From: Neocallimastix lanati (nom. inval.)
Taxonomy: Eukaryota; Neocallimastigomycota; Neocallimastigomycetes; Neocallimastigales; Neocallimastigaceae
NCBI GenBank assembly: GCA_016946835.1
Contig: JACVTC010000061.1
Location: 226,001-290,000, forward strand
DNA length: 64,000 nucleotides
Direction of reading: 5' to 3'
Below are positions 36,110 through 49,648 of this stretch, piece by piece. The translations under genes were made by a program, and so were the position numbers. The stretch's first letter is position 1, and every line of letters starts with the position of its first letter. The notes under the pieces are model-generated. The model saw only the letters and a program-made list of their open reading frames with translations. It did no database searches and had not been told where the DNA came from.

Positions 36110-39100
36110 ATGATTTCAATAAAAAAAAGAAATTCCTCTAAAAGTAAATTAAATAACTTTGCTATAACAAATTACAATGACAATATATTTATTGCGAGTA
36201 AAAAGGGAAAATTAAAAATTATTAAATTTTTAGTAGAAAGAGGTATTGATGTCGATGTTATCGACGAAGAAGGCAATACTATTTTAATGTTGGCCTGTCA
36301 ACGTGGTCAATTAAAAATTGTTGAATATTTGGTTTCAAAAGGGGCAAATATTAACTATAAAAATGAATTGGGTAAGACGGCTTTTATGTTCGCTTGTGAA
36401 AGCAGTCATTTAAATATTGTAAAATATTTATTTAATCAAGGTGCTGATATTAAAGCTCGTGATAAAAATGGTTATACTGCCTTCATTTATGCTTGTCAAT
36501 TTAATGATACTCCTGAAGTAGTGGACTTTTTAGTATCAAAATTTGTTAATATATTTGATACCAATAGTTTAGGCCAAAATGCTTTAATGTTGGCCTCGAG
36601 TGAAGGTCATATTAATATTGTTAAATATCTTTCTGGTCAACATCAAATGGACGTAAATAAAAGAGATTCAGAAAAGAGGACAGCATTAATTTTAGCTGCT
36701 CTTAATGGTCATGAAGACGTTGTTCGTTATTTAATTTCTAGAGGGGCAGATGTAAATAGTATGGATCATCGTTTAAATTCAGCATTAATGTTAGTAGCAG
36801 AAACAGGTAATGTAATTATCACTCATTTATTAATTAGAAATCATGCTAATATTAATGCTAGAAATTGTTATGGAGATTCCGCTTTACATGCAGCTTGTAA
36901 TGAAAATCATATAGAAATCGTAAAACTTTTAGTTGAAAATGGAGCTGATATTGATGATAAAGAAAAGAGTGGTATGACTCCATTAGCATATGCTAGTAGA
37001 GCAGGCCATCTTGATATTGTTAAATATTTAGTGGAACATGGTGCCAATATTAATCTTCAAGTTTCAAATGGCTATACCCCATTATTGTTTGCCATTGAAA
37101 ATGGTCATACAGATGTCGTAGAATATTTAATTGAACAAAAAGCAGAATTCAATATAAACAATCAAAAATATCAAAATGTTTTCCTTGAATCAAATTCTGA
37201 GATAACTAATATAATTATTAATCATTTAGCTTCAAATAATTTAGAGAGTAATGATTGGTCAAATTTTAATACTATTATGAAGAATGATCGTATGTCTTTC
37301 TTTGATTACTTAATTAAGGAAGGAATTCAAAATGGTTCATTTAATAATTATAATATTTTCATGGATTCTTGTATTCATGGCTATAAACCTATTATTGAAC
37401 TTTTACTTCATCATCAAATAGATATTAATGTTCAAGATAGCCTTGGTCGTACAGCTTTAATGTATGCTACTGAAAATAGCCAATGGGAAATTATTAAACT
37501 ATTAGTAGAATATGGTACTGATGTTAACATTTGTGATGGTAATGGATGGACAGCTTTAATGTACGCCTGTAGTAAAAATAAAAGTATAATCGTTGAATAT
37601 TTAATAGACAATGGGGCTGAAATTAATACTGCTAATTCCGAAGGATGGAATGCCTTAATGTTTTCTTGCGTTTCAGGAAATGAAATTATTATTAAATATT
37701 TAATTCAAGAGGGAGCTGATGTTAATTCAAAAAGTAAAGATGGACTCTCTCCATTACTTCTTGCTTGTCAATATGGCAATTTAAATATCGTTAATTATTT
37801 AATTAAGCATTCTGCAAATATTATGGTTAGAGATAAGGAAGGTAAAACCGCACTTATGTATGCTACCGAATATGGATTTCTTTCTATTGTAGAATTATTA
37901 ATTAAGGAAGGTATTGATGTGAATGCTGAGGATCAATATGGTGATACGGCCTATACTATTGCTAAGCGTAAAGAATTACGTGACATTAAAAAATTGGTAA
38001 AGAAGGCGATGACCGATAATATTGATTTTGATTATGATTTTGATGCCAGCCAACAGGATCAGTGGAAAGAATTTCATGTAAATATTAAGTATGGTGATAT
38101 GGAAGCTGTTAAAGAATACGTGGAACAAGGTGAAGGGGATATTAAGGAGGATACTGAAGATCATTGGTCACCCCTTCATATTGCTGCCTATTATAATCAA
38201 TTAGATATTGTAAAATATCTTGTGGAGAATGGATTTGATGTTAACATCAAATGTAATGGTTTTACCTCACTTTATTTTGCTTGTCGTAATTGTAATATGG
38301 ATATTGTGAACTATCTTTTAGAGGAAGGAGCAGAGGTGAATACCATTAATCAGAATCGTTTAACCGCATTAGAAATTGCCTGTTATTCAAATGCTTATCA
38401 AATTATGAAAATCTTATTCCGTCAAGGTGTCGATATGGAAGTCAATCCATACTTGGAATATAATCTTTTAAAGATTGCTGTTGATAATACAAATTTACGT
38501 ATGATGAAACTCCTATTAAATGTTGGTGAAATAGATATCAATGCCAGAAATGCTAATGGTTCCACGATCTTACATTACATTGCTCATAAAAATATTTATA
38601 TGATGGCCAATGCTTTACTTAAATTAAGTGTGATAGATGTAGATTGTGAGGATGACTTTGGTAATACCCCACTTCATATTGCATGTGAATATGGGCATGT
38701 ACATTTAATACAACTTTTAATTCATTATCGTGCCGATATCAATTTTAAAAATCATCATTCTTATACCCCACTTCTCATTGCCAGTGAGAATGGGCAAATT
38801 GATGTTGTTCGTGTATTAGTGGAAAAACGGGCAAAATTAGAAAGTACTAATGATCAACATTTGAATGCACTTCATATAGCATGTAAAAATAATAATCGCA
38901 AAATTGCCCAAATTCTTTTGGATCATAAAGCTAATATTAATGCTGCAACTATTACGGGCTGGACCCCTCTTCATATTGCCGTTCAACATCAATACCCATT
39001 ATTATTGAAATGCCTTCTCAATTATAAACCTGATTGTAATTTAGAGACCAATAATCGTCTTACACCGATGGATATTGCTTACCGTAATAAGGATGGCTAT

Positions 39101-39557
39101 GCATTAAGCATTTTGGAAGGATATTACAGCCAAAATCTTGAAATTATTTCCGATGCCAATACCATTATTAATGAAATTAAAAATGGTAATTTATATGTAG
39201 CTTCTAATATGATTCGATCAGGAGAAATTTCTTTGGATTATGTTGATGAATATGGATGGACTGCACTTCATTGGGCCAGTTACAAAGGTTACACCGAGGT
39301 TGTTCGAGATTTAGTGAACTATGGTGCCGATTTAGAAGCGAAAACAAGGGATACATTTGATGAACGTGAGCCATTGAAAGGAAAAACCGCTAAAGATCTT
39401 GCAGAGATGTATCAATATAAGGATATTGAAGCTCTCATTAAATCGAAGATCACTGAACTTACTATCTGTAAAATTATTAATACGTCTTCTGAAATGGCCG
39501 AAAATGCTAAAGATTTTAATGAAGCTTTCAGTGGATTAAATGATGCTCTAAAAGCTA

Positions 39558-39565
<8 letters not shown>
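36110..39565 (+). CDS. Large ankyrin-repeat protein (about 30 repeats)
   Basis: Single-exon frame of 1151 codons. About 30 ankyrin repeats of around 33 residues fill nearly the whole chain, with textbook cores such as GRTALMYATE, GNTPLHIACE and GWTPLHIAVQ. Two arrays (about 25-635 and 665-1095) are separated by an acidic linker, IDFDYDFDASQQDQW. Degenerate repeats sit at about 345-430 and 780-850. The C-terminus (about 1110-1151) is helical and repeat-free. There is no signal peptide, membrane segment or catalytic domain, so an intracellular binding scaffold is likely; partners are unknown. Ankyrin arrays of this form also occur in bacterial and viral genomes, but the AT-rich codon use matches neighbouring fungal genes. 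The stop is followed at once by a run of about 50 A (to 39615). Confidence 0.93.
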
Positions 39566-39618
<53 letters not shown>

Positions 39619-41166
39619 AAATCAAATCAATAATAAATGTAGATATAATTTATTTTATATTAATAAAAAAAAAATACATATATATATATATATTAATTAA
39701 TTATCTTAAATAAATTATAAATTATTTAATAAATAAATATTACATTAAATAAATAAATACATATTGCATTCAATAAATAAATACCTGTTAAATACAGATA
39801 CATTAAATAATTAATTAATTAATTCTTTGATTTTAAAAAATTTTTTTTTTTTTTTTTTACTATTAACATTATATTAATTAAGAAGAATTTCAATAAACAC
39901 TTCTTGTGATATGTAAATAGTATTATTATCTTTTTTTTTAATACTAATTATGAGTCCATGTCGTTTATATATGAAATGATTAACGATATTATAGTTTTAA
40001 AATAATAAAACTTTATATTATATGAAATATGGAATATTATTAACCTAAATAATCAAATTAAAAATTTTTAATAAAAGGATCAGGAAAACCAATAATTTGT
40101 TAATGAATAAAAAAAAAATTAAAAAAGTTTTTGATTTTTTTTTTTTTTTTTTTATATTCATCAAAAATTATAAGATTTCTGTTTAGAGGAATTCTTATTC
40201 GGGATTAGGGTTTGAATTGAAAAAAACTAAAAAGAAATTATGGTCTTCTCCTTCAGAGGCATTTCCCCTATTAAGCCTGTCCTACTAGATTTTCAGCATG
40301 GTTAGTTTACGTATAAATATATACATTTTAGACATACAAATCTAATGTATTAAAACTAATATAATTAAAATATATGTATAATACATATATAATATATAAT
40401 ATATAATATCATTTTCAATTACAAATTTTTTTTTTCTTTTTTATTTTTATTATTATTTTTATTTTTATTATTATTTTTATTTTATTATTAAAATTTTTAA
40501 AACTTTTTCTTTTTTTTTTTTTTTTTTTTTCTTTTTATAACTTTATCCTTTAAAAAATTGAAATAATTCACTTTTATTCAAGGATATAATTAAAATAATA
40601 ATACTAAAAAAAAAAAAAAAAAGAAAAGAAAAAGAAAAAAGAAAAAAAGAAAAATAATAATAATAAATTTAAATTTAAAAATTTATATTTAATTATAATA
40701 TTAGGAAAAAAAAATTATAAAAAAATATATATATATAAATATATATATATAACATATTATAAAAAAAAAAAAAAAAAATAAAATTTTGTTTTTAAAAATA
40801 ATAGTTCATATTTTTAATAAATTAGTTATATTGAAAAATAAAAAGTAGTTATCTTAACTTTTTATTTTTATTTTATTAATTTATTTTTTTATAATTTACT
40901 TTTTTTTTTTTTTTTTTTTTTTTCTAATATTATTTTTCATTGAAATAAAAATCTTTAATAATTAGAGTATTTTAAATAAAATTAATAATATTATATATAA
41001 TTCTTTCATTTTTTATTATAAAAAAAAATAAAAAAAAAAAAAAAAATTAAAAGATTTTATCATTTTTTATTGCATTATTATTATTATTATAATTATTATT
41101 ACTTCTTTTTTAATATTTAAAAATAAATAGTTATTACTTCTCATTATAATATATTATTTTTGTTTC

Positions 41167-41206
<40 letters not shown>

Positions 41207-43177
41207 ATTAATACTACTAAATATATTTATTTTTATATAAATATTATAAATTATAAATTATAATTTAAAATGTTTATTTTTTTTTTTTTTAACTGAATGT
41301 GTAAAAATATAATAATTATAACAATTATTATTATTATTAATTTTTTTTTATTCTTTTTTTTTTTTTTATATTTAATTGTTATTTATTTTTTATTTTTGTA
41401 TTTTAAAAAATTACTATATCTTTTTTTTTTTTTTTTTTTTTTATTTTATTATTTTTTCTTCCGCTCATATATATAATATAAAATTTATTATTTCTTTATT
41501 TTTAATATTCATAAATAAAAAAAAAAATTTAAATCAATTTTTTTTTCTGTATATTCTCTTTTTTTTTTTTTTTTTATTGTGGTTTGTTTTTTGTTTTGAT
41601 TTTTTTGTTTTACTTTGTTTGAAATAAAGAAAATAATGTTAATGAATAAAAATGTATAAGAAAAAAAAATATAAACGAAAAAACAAAAGAAAATATTAAT
41701 AAATATTGTACATTTATTAAAAATAAAAAATAAAGAGCATTGTACCGGATTTTGAAATGAAAAATTAGAATAATAAAGAAAAAATTCAATACTTTAGAAA
41801 ATCAAACTTTCTTTTTAATTTTTCGTTTTTTTTTTTTTTTCTTTTTCTTTTTTTTTTTTTTTTTTTATATATAAAGTAAATATAAAAATAAGAAGAGAAG
41901 AAATAAAGAAAAAAAATATCATCTTATTTCTTTTCCTTCTCTATCTTATCTTTATCAGACTTTCTAAATCTGAATTTTAAAAGATTTAAAAAAAATATAG
42001 GGACTATTTTTTTTTTAAAATTTAAATTTATTCACCATCCTCCGGCTTACAATTTTTTTTTTTTTTTTTTTTTTATTTTGAATAAAATATATCTTATTAA
42101 TATTTATTTAATTTTCATTTTTCTTTTCTTTTCTTTTTATTATTGTTTTATTTTTTTTCTTAAAAAAAGGTTTGTTTTTTATCATTATTTTTCTATATAT
42201 TATATATATATAAAAGGAAGAGGTATTAGTTATATAAATTAAAAAATAAAAAAAAAAGATAATTGGTTTTTTTTAAATAAGAAAAAATAATAACAATAAA
42301 AATAATAATAATAAAAAAATAACAAAAAATAAATATAAGGAATTTATTAAACAATTAAAATTAAAATAAAATTTATTTATTATATATTATTTGAAACTAT
42401 TTAATAACAATTACTGTATGGGTATTAATACTTATTTAATAATAAAAAAAAAAAAATTAAAATAAAATAACTATATCTAAAATAAAAAAATAAATATATA
42501 TTATTTAATAATAAATCTATCAATAATGTTAATAAAATCATATAAAAAAATGATATTAATATGAAGGCTTCGAATATTTACCTACTATCTCTTTTTTTTT
42601 TATTTTTTTGTTTTTATTTTTTTTTTAAATAAAAGGTGTGCTATTTTTTTAACTAAATATATTTTTTCATATTTAGAAGGTATTAAAAGTTTATAATAAA
42701 TAAAGGGTATGGGTATATCAATCTCATCATGATAATGGTATGATCTTAATAACATTTTATTTTTTTTTCATTGTTATTTTTTTTTAATTTTTATTGATAT
42801 AAAATGAATTAAAAAAATTTATTCCATGATATATAATTATTATAAACTTTTTTTTCTTTTACCATTTCTTCATCATTAATACAACGAAATTATATATTAA
42901 AATGAATATTGCTTAAAGATAAATATATAAAAAAAATTTCATTTTAATTGTATTAAAAGTTTTTTTTGTCATGCCCATTTTAAAATATATAAAATATTAT
43001 TTGATTTTAAATACTACTAAATTAATTTTTTTTCTATATAGGTTGGTAAGTACTAATTTTTTTAGTATAATGTTTAAAAAAAATAATAAAAATGTTGTTG
43101 ATTTTTGTAAATAAATTAATATTGTGTATATACAATTCAATTTCTTTTACAGTAAATTATTATTGAAATATTGCTAT
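39566..43177. other. Long AT-rich intergenic stretch with a few complex islets
   Basis: No gene is firmly supported. A/T homopolymers reach about 50 bases. Islets of higher complexity lie at 40185-40310 (minus strand: HAENLVGQA, then a shifted frame RGNASEGEDHN), 41925-42060 (minus strand: NLLKFRFRKSDKDKIEKEKK then stop) and 42660-42755 (minus strand: MLLRSYHYHDEIDIPIPF). They may be remnants or exons of an unrecognised minus-strand gene. Confidence 0.5.
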
Positions 43178-44344
43178 TTAGAGGTTTTGGTTAGCTAAAT
43201 CAACTCTGTAACTGTTACCATCCCAGAATTCAGCATCAACATGTTGAACTACTATTCTCTTTCCCTTAAAGAATCTCTTCTTTTCCATCATATATTTCTT
43301 AGCTTCTTCAGCATAAGCTGGTAAAATGTAAACTAATGAAAGATGACCTGGACCTTCATATGGAATTTTTCCTTGAGTTTCCTTAGCAGCCTTTTCACGT
43401 AAAGCTCTTAATGTACCATCTTTATCACCAACAGCAATACCAATACAGTGAACACCTTGAATTTCACGAATTCTATCAACTCTTGAAAAGAATAATTCAC
43501 CAAATCTTTTATTATTATTATCACAATAAAAAACACCAAAATTTTTTATATATTTTGATTAATATACATCATTAAATTAATAATTTAATAAAATAAAGAT
43601 TACTAATTATATATTATATATATTCAAATATTTATTGTTAAATAAAATTATAATTTTAAATATATATTATAATATATATATTTAAAATTACCTGATTGAG
43701 AAAGATGGGGTAGAACTAAGTAATGATTCGAGATTTTGCATAACTTGTTCTTGCTTTCTAGCTGGAAGATTTAATAAAAATGTAATATTGGTACTAGTTT
43801 TATCATCAGTACTTTCAGTTATTGGTCTGCCATAATAATCACACTATTTAATATTTAATATTTAAATATAATAAATATATCATTAATAAAGTACAGAGTA
43901 TAAAAAAAAAACATTTTCTTTGTTTATTAAAGTAATCTTTTTTTTTCCTTTTTATAAATATTAATTGTAATTAATATTGTAATTAATTTAAATTTTGTTT
44001 AAAAAAACTTTTTATGATATATACATATAATAATTTATGGATTATTATAAATATATTTATATATAATTTTCATTATGGACATATAAAATATATATTCTTG
44101 TATTCCTTATTTATTTTTAATAAAGTTTATTGTTACTTCAATTATTAACAATAAAGATTATATTGAGAATTTTTCATAAATATATATATATATATTGTAA
44201 AAAAAAAAAAAAAAAAAAAAATTTTCCTTGTTTATAAATTTCTCTGATTTATACCTGCCATTCCTTTGGAATATTTTGTTTGAAGGCAATGATATCATTT
44301 TTAAGATCTCCAGTTAATGGAATATAAGCCCAATTTGATGGCAT
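43178..44344 (-). CDS. 2H-phosphoesterase-like protein, three exons
   Basis: Exons 44344-44255, 43843-43692 and 43505-43178, with GT-AG introns of phase 0 and phase 2, encode 189 residues. The start MPSNWAYIPLTGDL gives the only frame that joins all three exons. The size and the paired-motif layout fit the 2H phosphoesterase fold (2'-5' RNA ligase-like, cyclic phosphodiesterase): a first strand motif TNITFLL at 48-54 and a second, GHLSLVYI, at 134-141. The second HxS is present (His135, Ser137). In the first, the usual His is Asn49 (NIT), so catalytic activity may be altered or lost. The family suggests RNA 2',3'-cyclic phosphate chemistry, but this is inference from two short motifs; an unrelated alpha/beta protein is possible. 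The coding potential and splicing are much surer than the function. Confidence 0.72.
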
Positions 44345-45525
44345 TTTGTATATTATATAATATTTAAAAAGTAGTAAATTTTAAAATGGTAATAATTAAA
44401 TTAATTTTTTTAAATTAAATTGGTTTATTATTAGTTTGCGAAGAAATAGTAATAAAACCTTCTTCCCTATATTTTATTATTTCAAAAGTGATTTTAAAAA
44501 GAAAAAAAAAATTATTTTTTTTAATATCCTTTATCCTATATAATTTTACTATTTATTATTTATTAATAATAAATTATATAATGTATTATTTATAATTTAT
44601 TATTTAATTTTATTATGAATACAATTTTTTGATTATTTATTATTTATTATTTAATGTGTATTAATTGAAATCTGAAATCCAAAAAACAATATTTACTATT
44701 GTGAACATTACTTTATTATATTATAATACATTTCAATCTATTCTTCATTAAATAGGTGCATATATAAGTTAAAATACTATAAATCATAATTAAATAAAAA
44801 TATTATATTTAAAGTGATGTTTAATAATTTTTTATATATCTCTATCCATATATTAAATTGAAAAGTAAATTATTTAAAATATATTGGAGTACATTTGTCA
44901 TTTAAATGAATGATGGAAAGTCATCAATTTTCATTTAAACAAGTACTAAATAGAGTTTAAAAAAAAAAAAAAATTTTTTATTTTATTTTTGTATTACCCT
45001 AAAAAAGAAAAAAAAAAAAAAAACTTTAAAAAAAAAAGTTATTCTATTTATTAAATTATTACGAATATATTAAATATATTACACAATTATTTAGTAGAAC
45101 GATATTTCAATTTATACAAAAATGCTTTTTTAATTATTACATTTATATTAATGAAATAAAATTAATTATCATAAATCATTGAGTAATATCAATTATATTA
45201 AATATTAAATATTAAATATTAAATATTATATATTAAATATTATATATTAAATATTATATATTAAATATTAAATTCAATAATACATATTAAATTTCAAATA
45301 ATAAATATTAAATATTAAATATTAAATATTAAATATTAAATATTACAAAATAATATATTGAAAATAAAAAATAATAATAAAGAATATTTATTTTTATTTT
45401 TATAAGCCATGAAGCATAAGCCATAAAAAAAATAACAGTTTTTTTTAATTTTTTTTTTTTTCTTTATAAGCCAACATTAGCAATAAATAATATAAACTTT
45501 TTTTTTTAAATATAGAAGTTCGAGA

Positions 45526-45572
<47 letters not shown>

Positions 45573-47339
45573 GTATTAAATAATAAAATAATATATTAAA
45601 ATAATATATATTTTAATACTTTAAATACAAAATAAATCAATGTAATGTTCACTTTATATAATCAAAAAATTCATACGAAATTATACTATTTTAATTATTT
45701 GAATAAATAAACTAAAAATAAAAAAGAAATATTTCATAATATAGTTTAGGTAATTTTTTATTATAAAATGAAAAGTTCTCTTTTCTTCTTTTTTCCAATT
45801 ATAACTAAAGTTTTATATATATATTATTATTATTATTTTATGATATAATAATCAAATGAATACTTAAAGGGTAACTATATATTTCAAAAAAAAAAATTAA
45901 CGCTTAATTATAATTCATATTATTATTGGAAATAGTAGTTGATGTTGAAGTAGTAATAATACAAGTAGTAATAACCTATTTGTTATATATCAATTTATTA
46001 TTACTTTTTATTTTATTGTTTGTTGTTTATTATTAATTATTTTTTTGTTTGTTTTTTATTATAAATGCAGTTTTTTTATTATTTATTATTATTATTTATA
46101 GTTATTATTTATTTATTTATTGATTGATTATTTAATTATTTATTATTTAATTATTTATTTTTTATTTATTTATTATTTATTATATATTATTTATAATTTA
46201 ATTATTTAATTATTCATTATTTATTATTTAATATTTACTATATATAGTGTAAAGATTAGCATTTTACATTGTTAAATGAAAATAAAATACTTTAAAATTA
46301 TATTTATGTATAATAACTTTGAAAGAGTCAAAACCAAGATAATATTTTATTATCATCAATTATTATCTGCTATTATTATAATTAATATTAGTTTTATTAT
46401 CAAATATTATTAATATTATAATTAGTATTATTTTTATAATTGATGTTGTAGTTATAGAAATTGAAGTATTAAATATTATTATTAATTATTATTATTAATA
46501 TAGGTAGTGGTAGTGGTAGTAGTCGTAGTAATGGTAGCATGGTAGAAGTAGTTTTTATAAGAAATGAATAAATACGAAATAAAATTTCATTGAATTAAAA
46601 TGAAAATAAAATTAATTACACTCTAATATACATACAATATTATTGGTTAATATATGCAATAAATTAATCTATATTTAGATAATTTCAGAGAATATAAAAA
46701 AAATTTCCATATTTGAGAAAATTTTCAATTTTTGGCAAATGGTCTATCAAATTTAATTTAATTTAATTGTAAACATTGTTCTAAACGTATACATTACATG
46801 ATGTAAAGAAATTGGTATATATATATTGGAGTGTATTTACGATATATAAAATAAACAGTAGATAGAAAAACTTGATTTCCTTTTTTTTTTTTATTGTTAT
46901 CCTTTATCATTAATTTGAAATTAGAAAAATTTGAAAATAAAATCTGCAAAATATATAGAATCTATAATAAAATAGAATATGTAAAATATCATGAAAATAT
47001 ATATAGAATATATATATAATATAGTATATATATTAGAATAAGCAAACCTATTATATAATAACAATGTTAGCTTAATAATAATGGGGGATGCTAAATAAAA
47101 TTGTTTAAATGTTATCTCAATAATAATAATAAATTAAAAAAATTAAAAACTAAAATATAAAATAAATGAACGTATAATAAATAAATAGATAAATAATAAT
47201 TAAAATAAATAAATAGATAAATAATTAAATCATCACTTACAAGATATCAATTAAATAAGTAAATAAATAAATAATAATTAAAGAAATGATTATATTACAA
47301 ATAAATGAACAAATTAATCTATCTATTATTTATTATTAT
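44345..47339. other. AT-rich intergenic stretch upstream of the 2H-like gene
   Basis: No gene seen. It includes tandem AATATTA-type units (45190-45345), an AAAT microsatellite (45521-45572), a GTAGTG-rich imperfect repeat (46500-46560) and TTTA runs (46080-46200). The first 200 bp next to 44344 should contain the promoter of the minus-strand gene; no motif was identifiable. Confidence 0.55.
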
Positions 47340-47354
47340 AAATTATAATTTATA

Positions 47355-47650
47355 AATTATAATTTATTATTTATTATTTATTATTTAATTATTTATTATT
47401 TATTATTCATTTATTTATTATTTATTATTTAATTTTTTATTATTTATTATTTATTATTTATTATTTATTATTTATTATTCAATTATTCAATTATTTGTTA
47501 TTTATTATTTATTATTTATTATTTATTATTTATTATTTATTATTTATTATTTATTATTTATTATTTATTATTTATTATTTATTATTTATTATTCATTATT
47601 TATTTATTATTCAATTATTTATTATTCAATTATTTATTATTATAATCATC
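47355..47650 (+). repeat. Fourth heptamer array (TTATTTA)n
   Basis: About 35 units, purest at 47420-47600, with TCAATTA and TTCA variants at the edges. The same unit and orientation as at 8930-9580, nearly 40 kb away, so this heptamer is a dispersed satellite of the region. Confidence 0.92.
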
Positions 47651-49106
47651 TATGTATTATTTACTATTTTAATCTCAATCACAACAAAAACACCATTAAC
47701 AATAAAATATGACATAATTTTTGCACATTTGGATGTACAATACTATGTTATATTATTAATAATGTAATGTATACTTAGAAATACAATTTTTTGTGTAACA
47801 TGTAACATGTAACATGTAAAAATCAAAATCTTTTTTTAATCTTCAAAATGGTAAAGGGAAAAAAAATTTAGTATTAAAAGAATAAAATAAATGATGCTAT
47901 ATATATATAAATACAATGTAAAAAAATAAAAATAGAAAAAAAGAGATAAGGTGCTTAGTATATATAAATTTATTTATAACAGCAATATATATTAAATACT
48001 GATAATAATAAAATAGGTTTTATTACGAATATTGAAATAATAAAAAAGATTTGATTATGAATATTGAAATAAAAAATGCAAGAAAAATTACATATATAAA
48101 TAATATAAAAATATATTTATATTACTATTAGAATTATGTAATGAAAAAATATATATAATTAGAACAATTATATTAAAAAGTATTTAAAATACTATTAAAT
48201 ATTAATTAATTATTTTTATTGATTAGTATTTATTTCGTTTTTTAATTTGTTAAAAGAATTTTTCAAATTTTTTTAAAAAAAAAATAAAATTTTAATTTAA
48301 AACACGTGTAAACAAAAACTTTAAATAATTATTTACTTTTTTTTTTTTTTTTTTTTTCGAGTATACAAAAAGGGTAATAATAAAATTGAAAAATTATCAA
48401 ATATAAATAAGAAATCCAATAAAAGCTTATAAATTCAAAAAAAAAAAAAAAAAGTGTTAATAGTATAATTAAAAAAATTTCAAATTTTATAATTTCCACA
48501 ACTATTTATTCAATAAAAATATATATTATGTTTTAACAATAATAATATTAATTTTTTTTAAACTAAGCATTTAATAATAAATAAAAGCGAAATAAATATT
48601 ATTAAAAATACTAAGTAATAATTATATTATGTAAAAGGTAATTCAAACAACAAACCTTTAATTTAAAATAAATTAATTAAAATATATTTAGAATGAAACA
48701 AGATTTGAATTTGAATTCTTTGTACAAATGAGTCAATTTCTTCAAAGATCTTGACCCTAAAAATGTATCATTCAATTTTTTTCTGTATTGACATTTTTAG
48801 CTTTGATAGCTCATAATTTATTGAATATTACTGGATAGGAAAAAATAGATATATATAACAACTAAAAATGAAATAAAAAAAATTATTTTTCTAGAAATCT
48901 ATGAACAAAAAATAAAGCAAAAAAAAAAATAAAAAATAAAAAATAAATATTAAACTTTTTATTATTCCATCATAACTTTTTTTATTATATATATATGTAT
49001 ATCATAATTAATATTCATAGCACTAATTAAAACAACTTAAAGATGGAAAAAAGTATTATTTATTTATAAATATCAATTAATTATTAATATTATTTTATTT
49101 TAATAC

Positions 49107-49137
<31 letters not shown>

Positions 49138-49237
49138 TAAAAAAGTTTTTTTTTCTAAATGTATATAAGTAATCGCATAATTTAATAAATTTATCAAGTT
49201 TTTTTATAATAAAATTTTTTCTTTCTTTTTTTTTCTT

Positions 49238-49279
<42 letters not shown>

Positions 49280-49648
49280 TAATATTATTTAAATATAATG
49301 ATATTATATATTTTTATAACTAACACTTTTTTTTTATTACGCTATTTTATGCTATTTTATAATATATATATTATAGTATTATATGAATTTCTAGTTTACT
49401 TTTTTAAACATATATAATTTTTTAATATTAAATATTAATAGGATATTCAAAGATATTATTAAAATGATAAATTTATAGAATTGTTTGTAGTTTAGTTAAA
49501 TAAATATAAGTAATAATATATATATATATAAAAGGCAATTTTAATATTCATAATTACATTTAATAATTTACAATAATATTAAACTATTTTAATATTTATT
49601 CGAAACTTCTCCTTGTTTTTTTTTTTTTTTTTTTTCATTTTAATTTGT
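47651..49648. other. AT-rich intergenic stretch
   Basis: No gene supported. A patch at 48690-48845 has higher complexity (GTACAAATGAGTCAATTTCT) without a long frame. Three tandem copies of ATGTAAC near 47798-47818 and long T and A runs near 49100 and 49240-49278 are the only other structures. Confidence 0.5.

Noticed and set aside
39564-39615. True mRNA poly(A) tail proving retroposition of the ankyrin gene
   Set aside because: Long A or T runs are frequent here (27717, 29440, 41170, 49240), and no target duplication was found; kept only as a question.
40205-40215. TTAGGG-like telomere motif
   Set aside because: A single GATTAGGGTTTG occurrence, not a tandem array.
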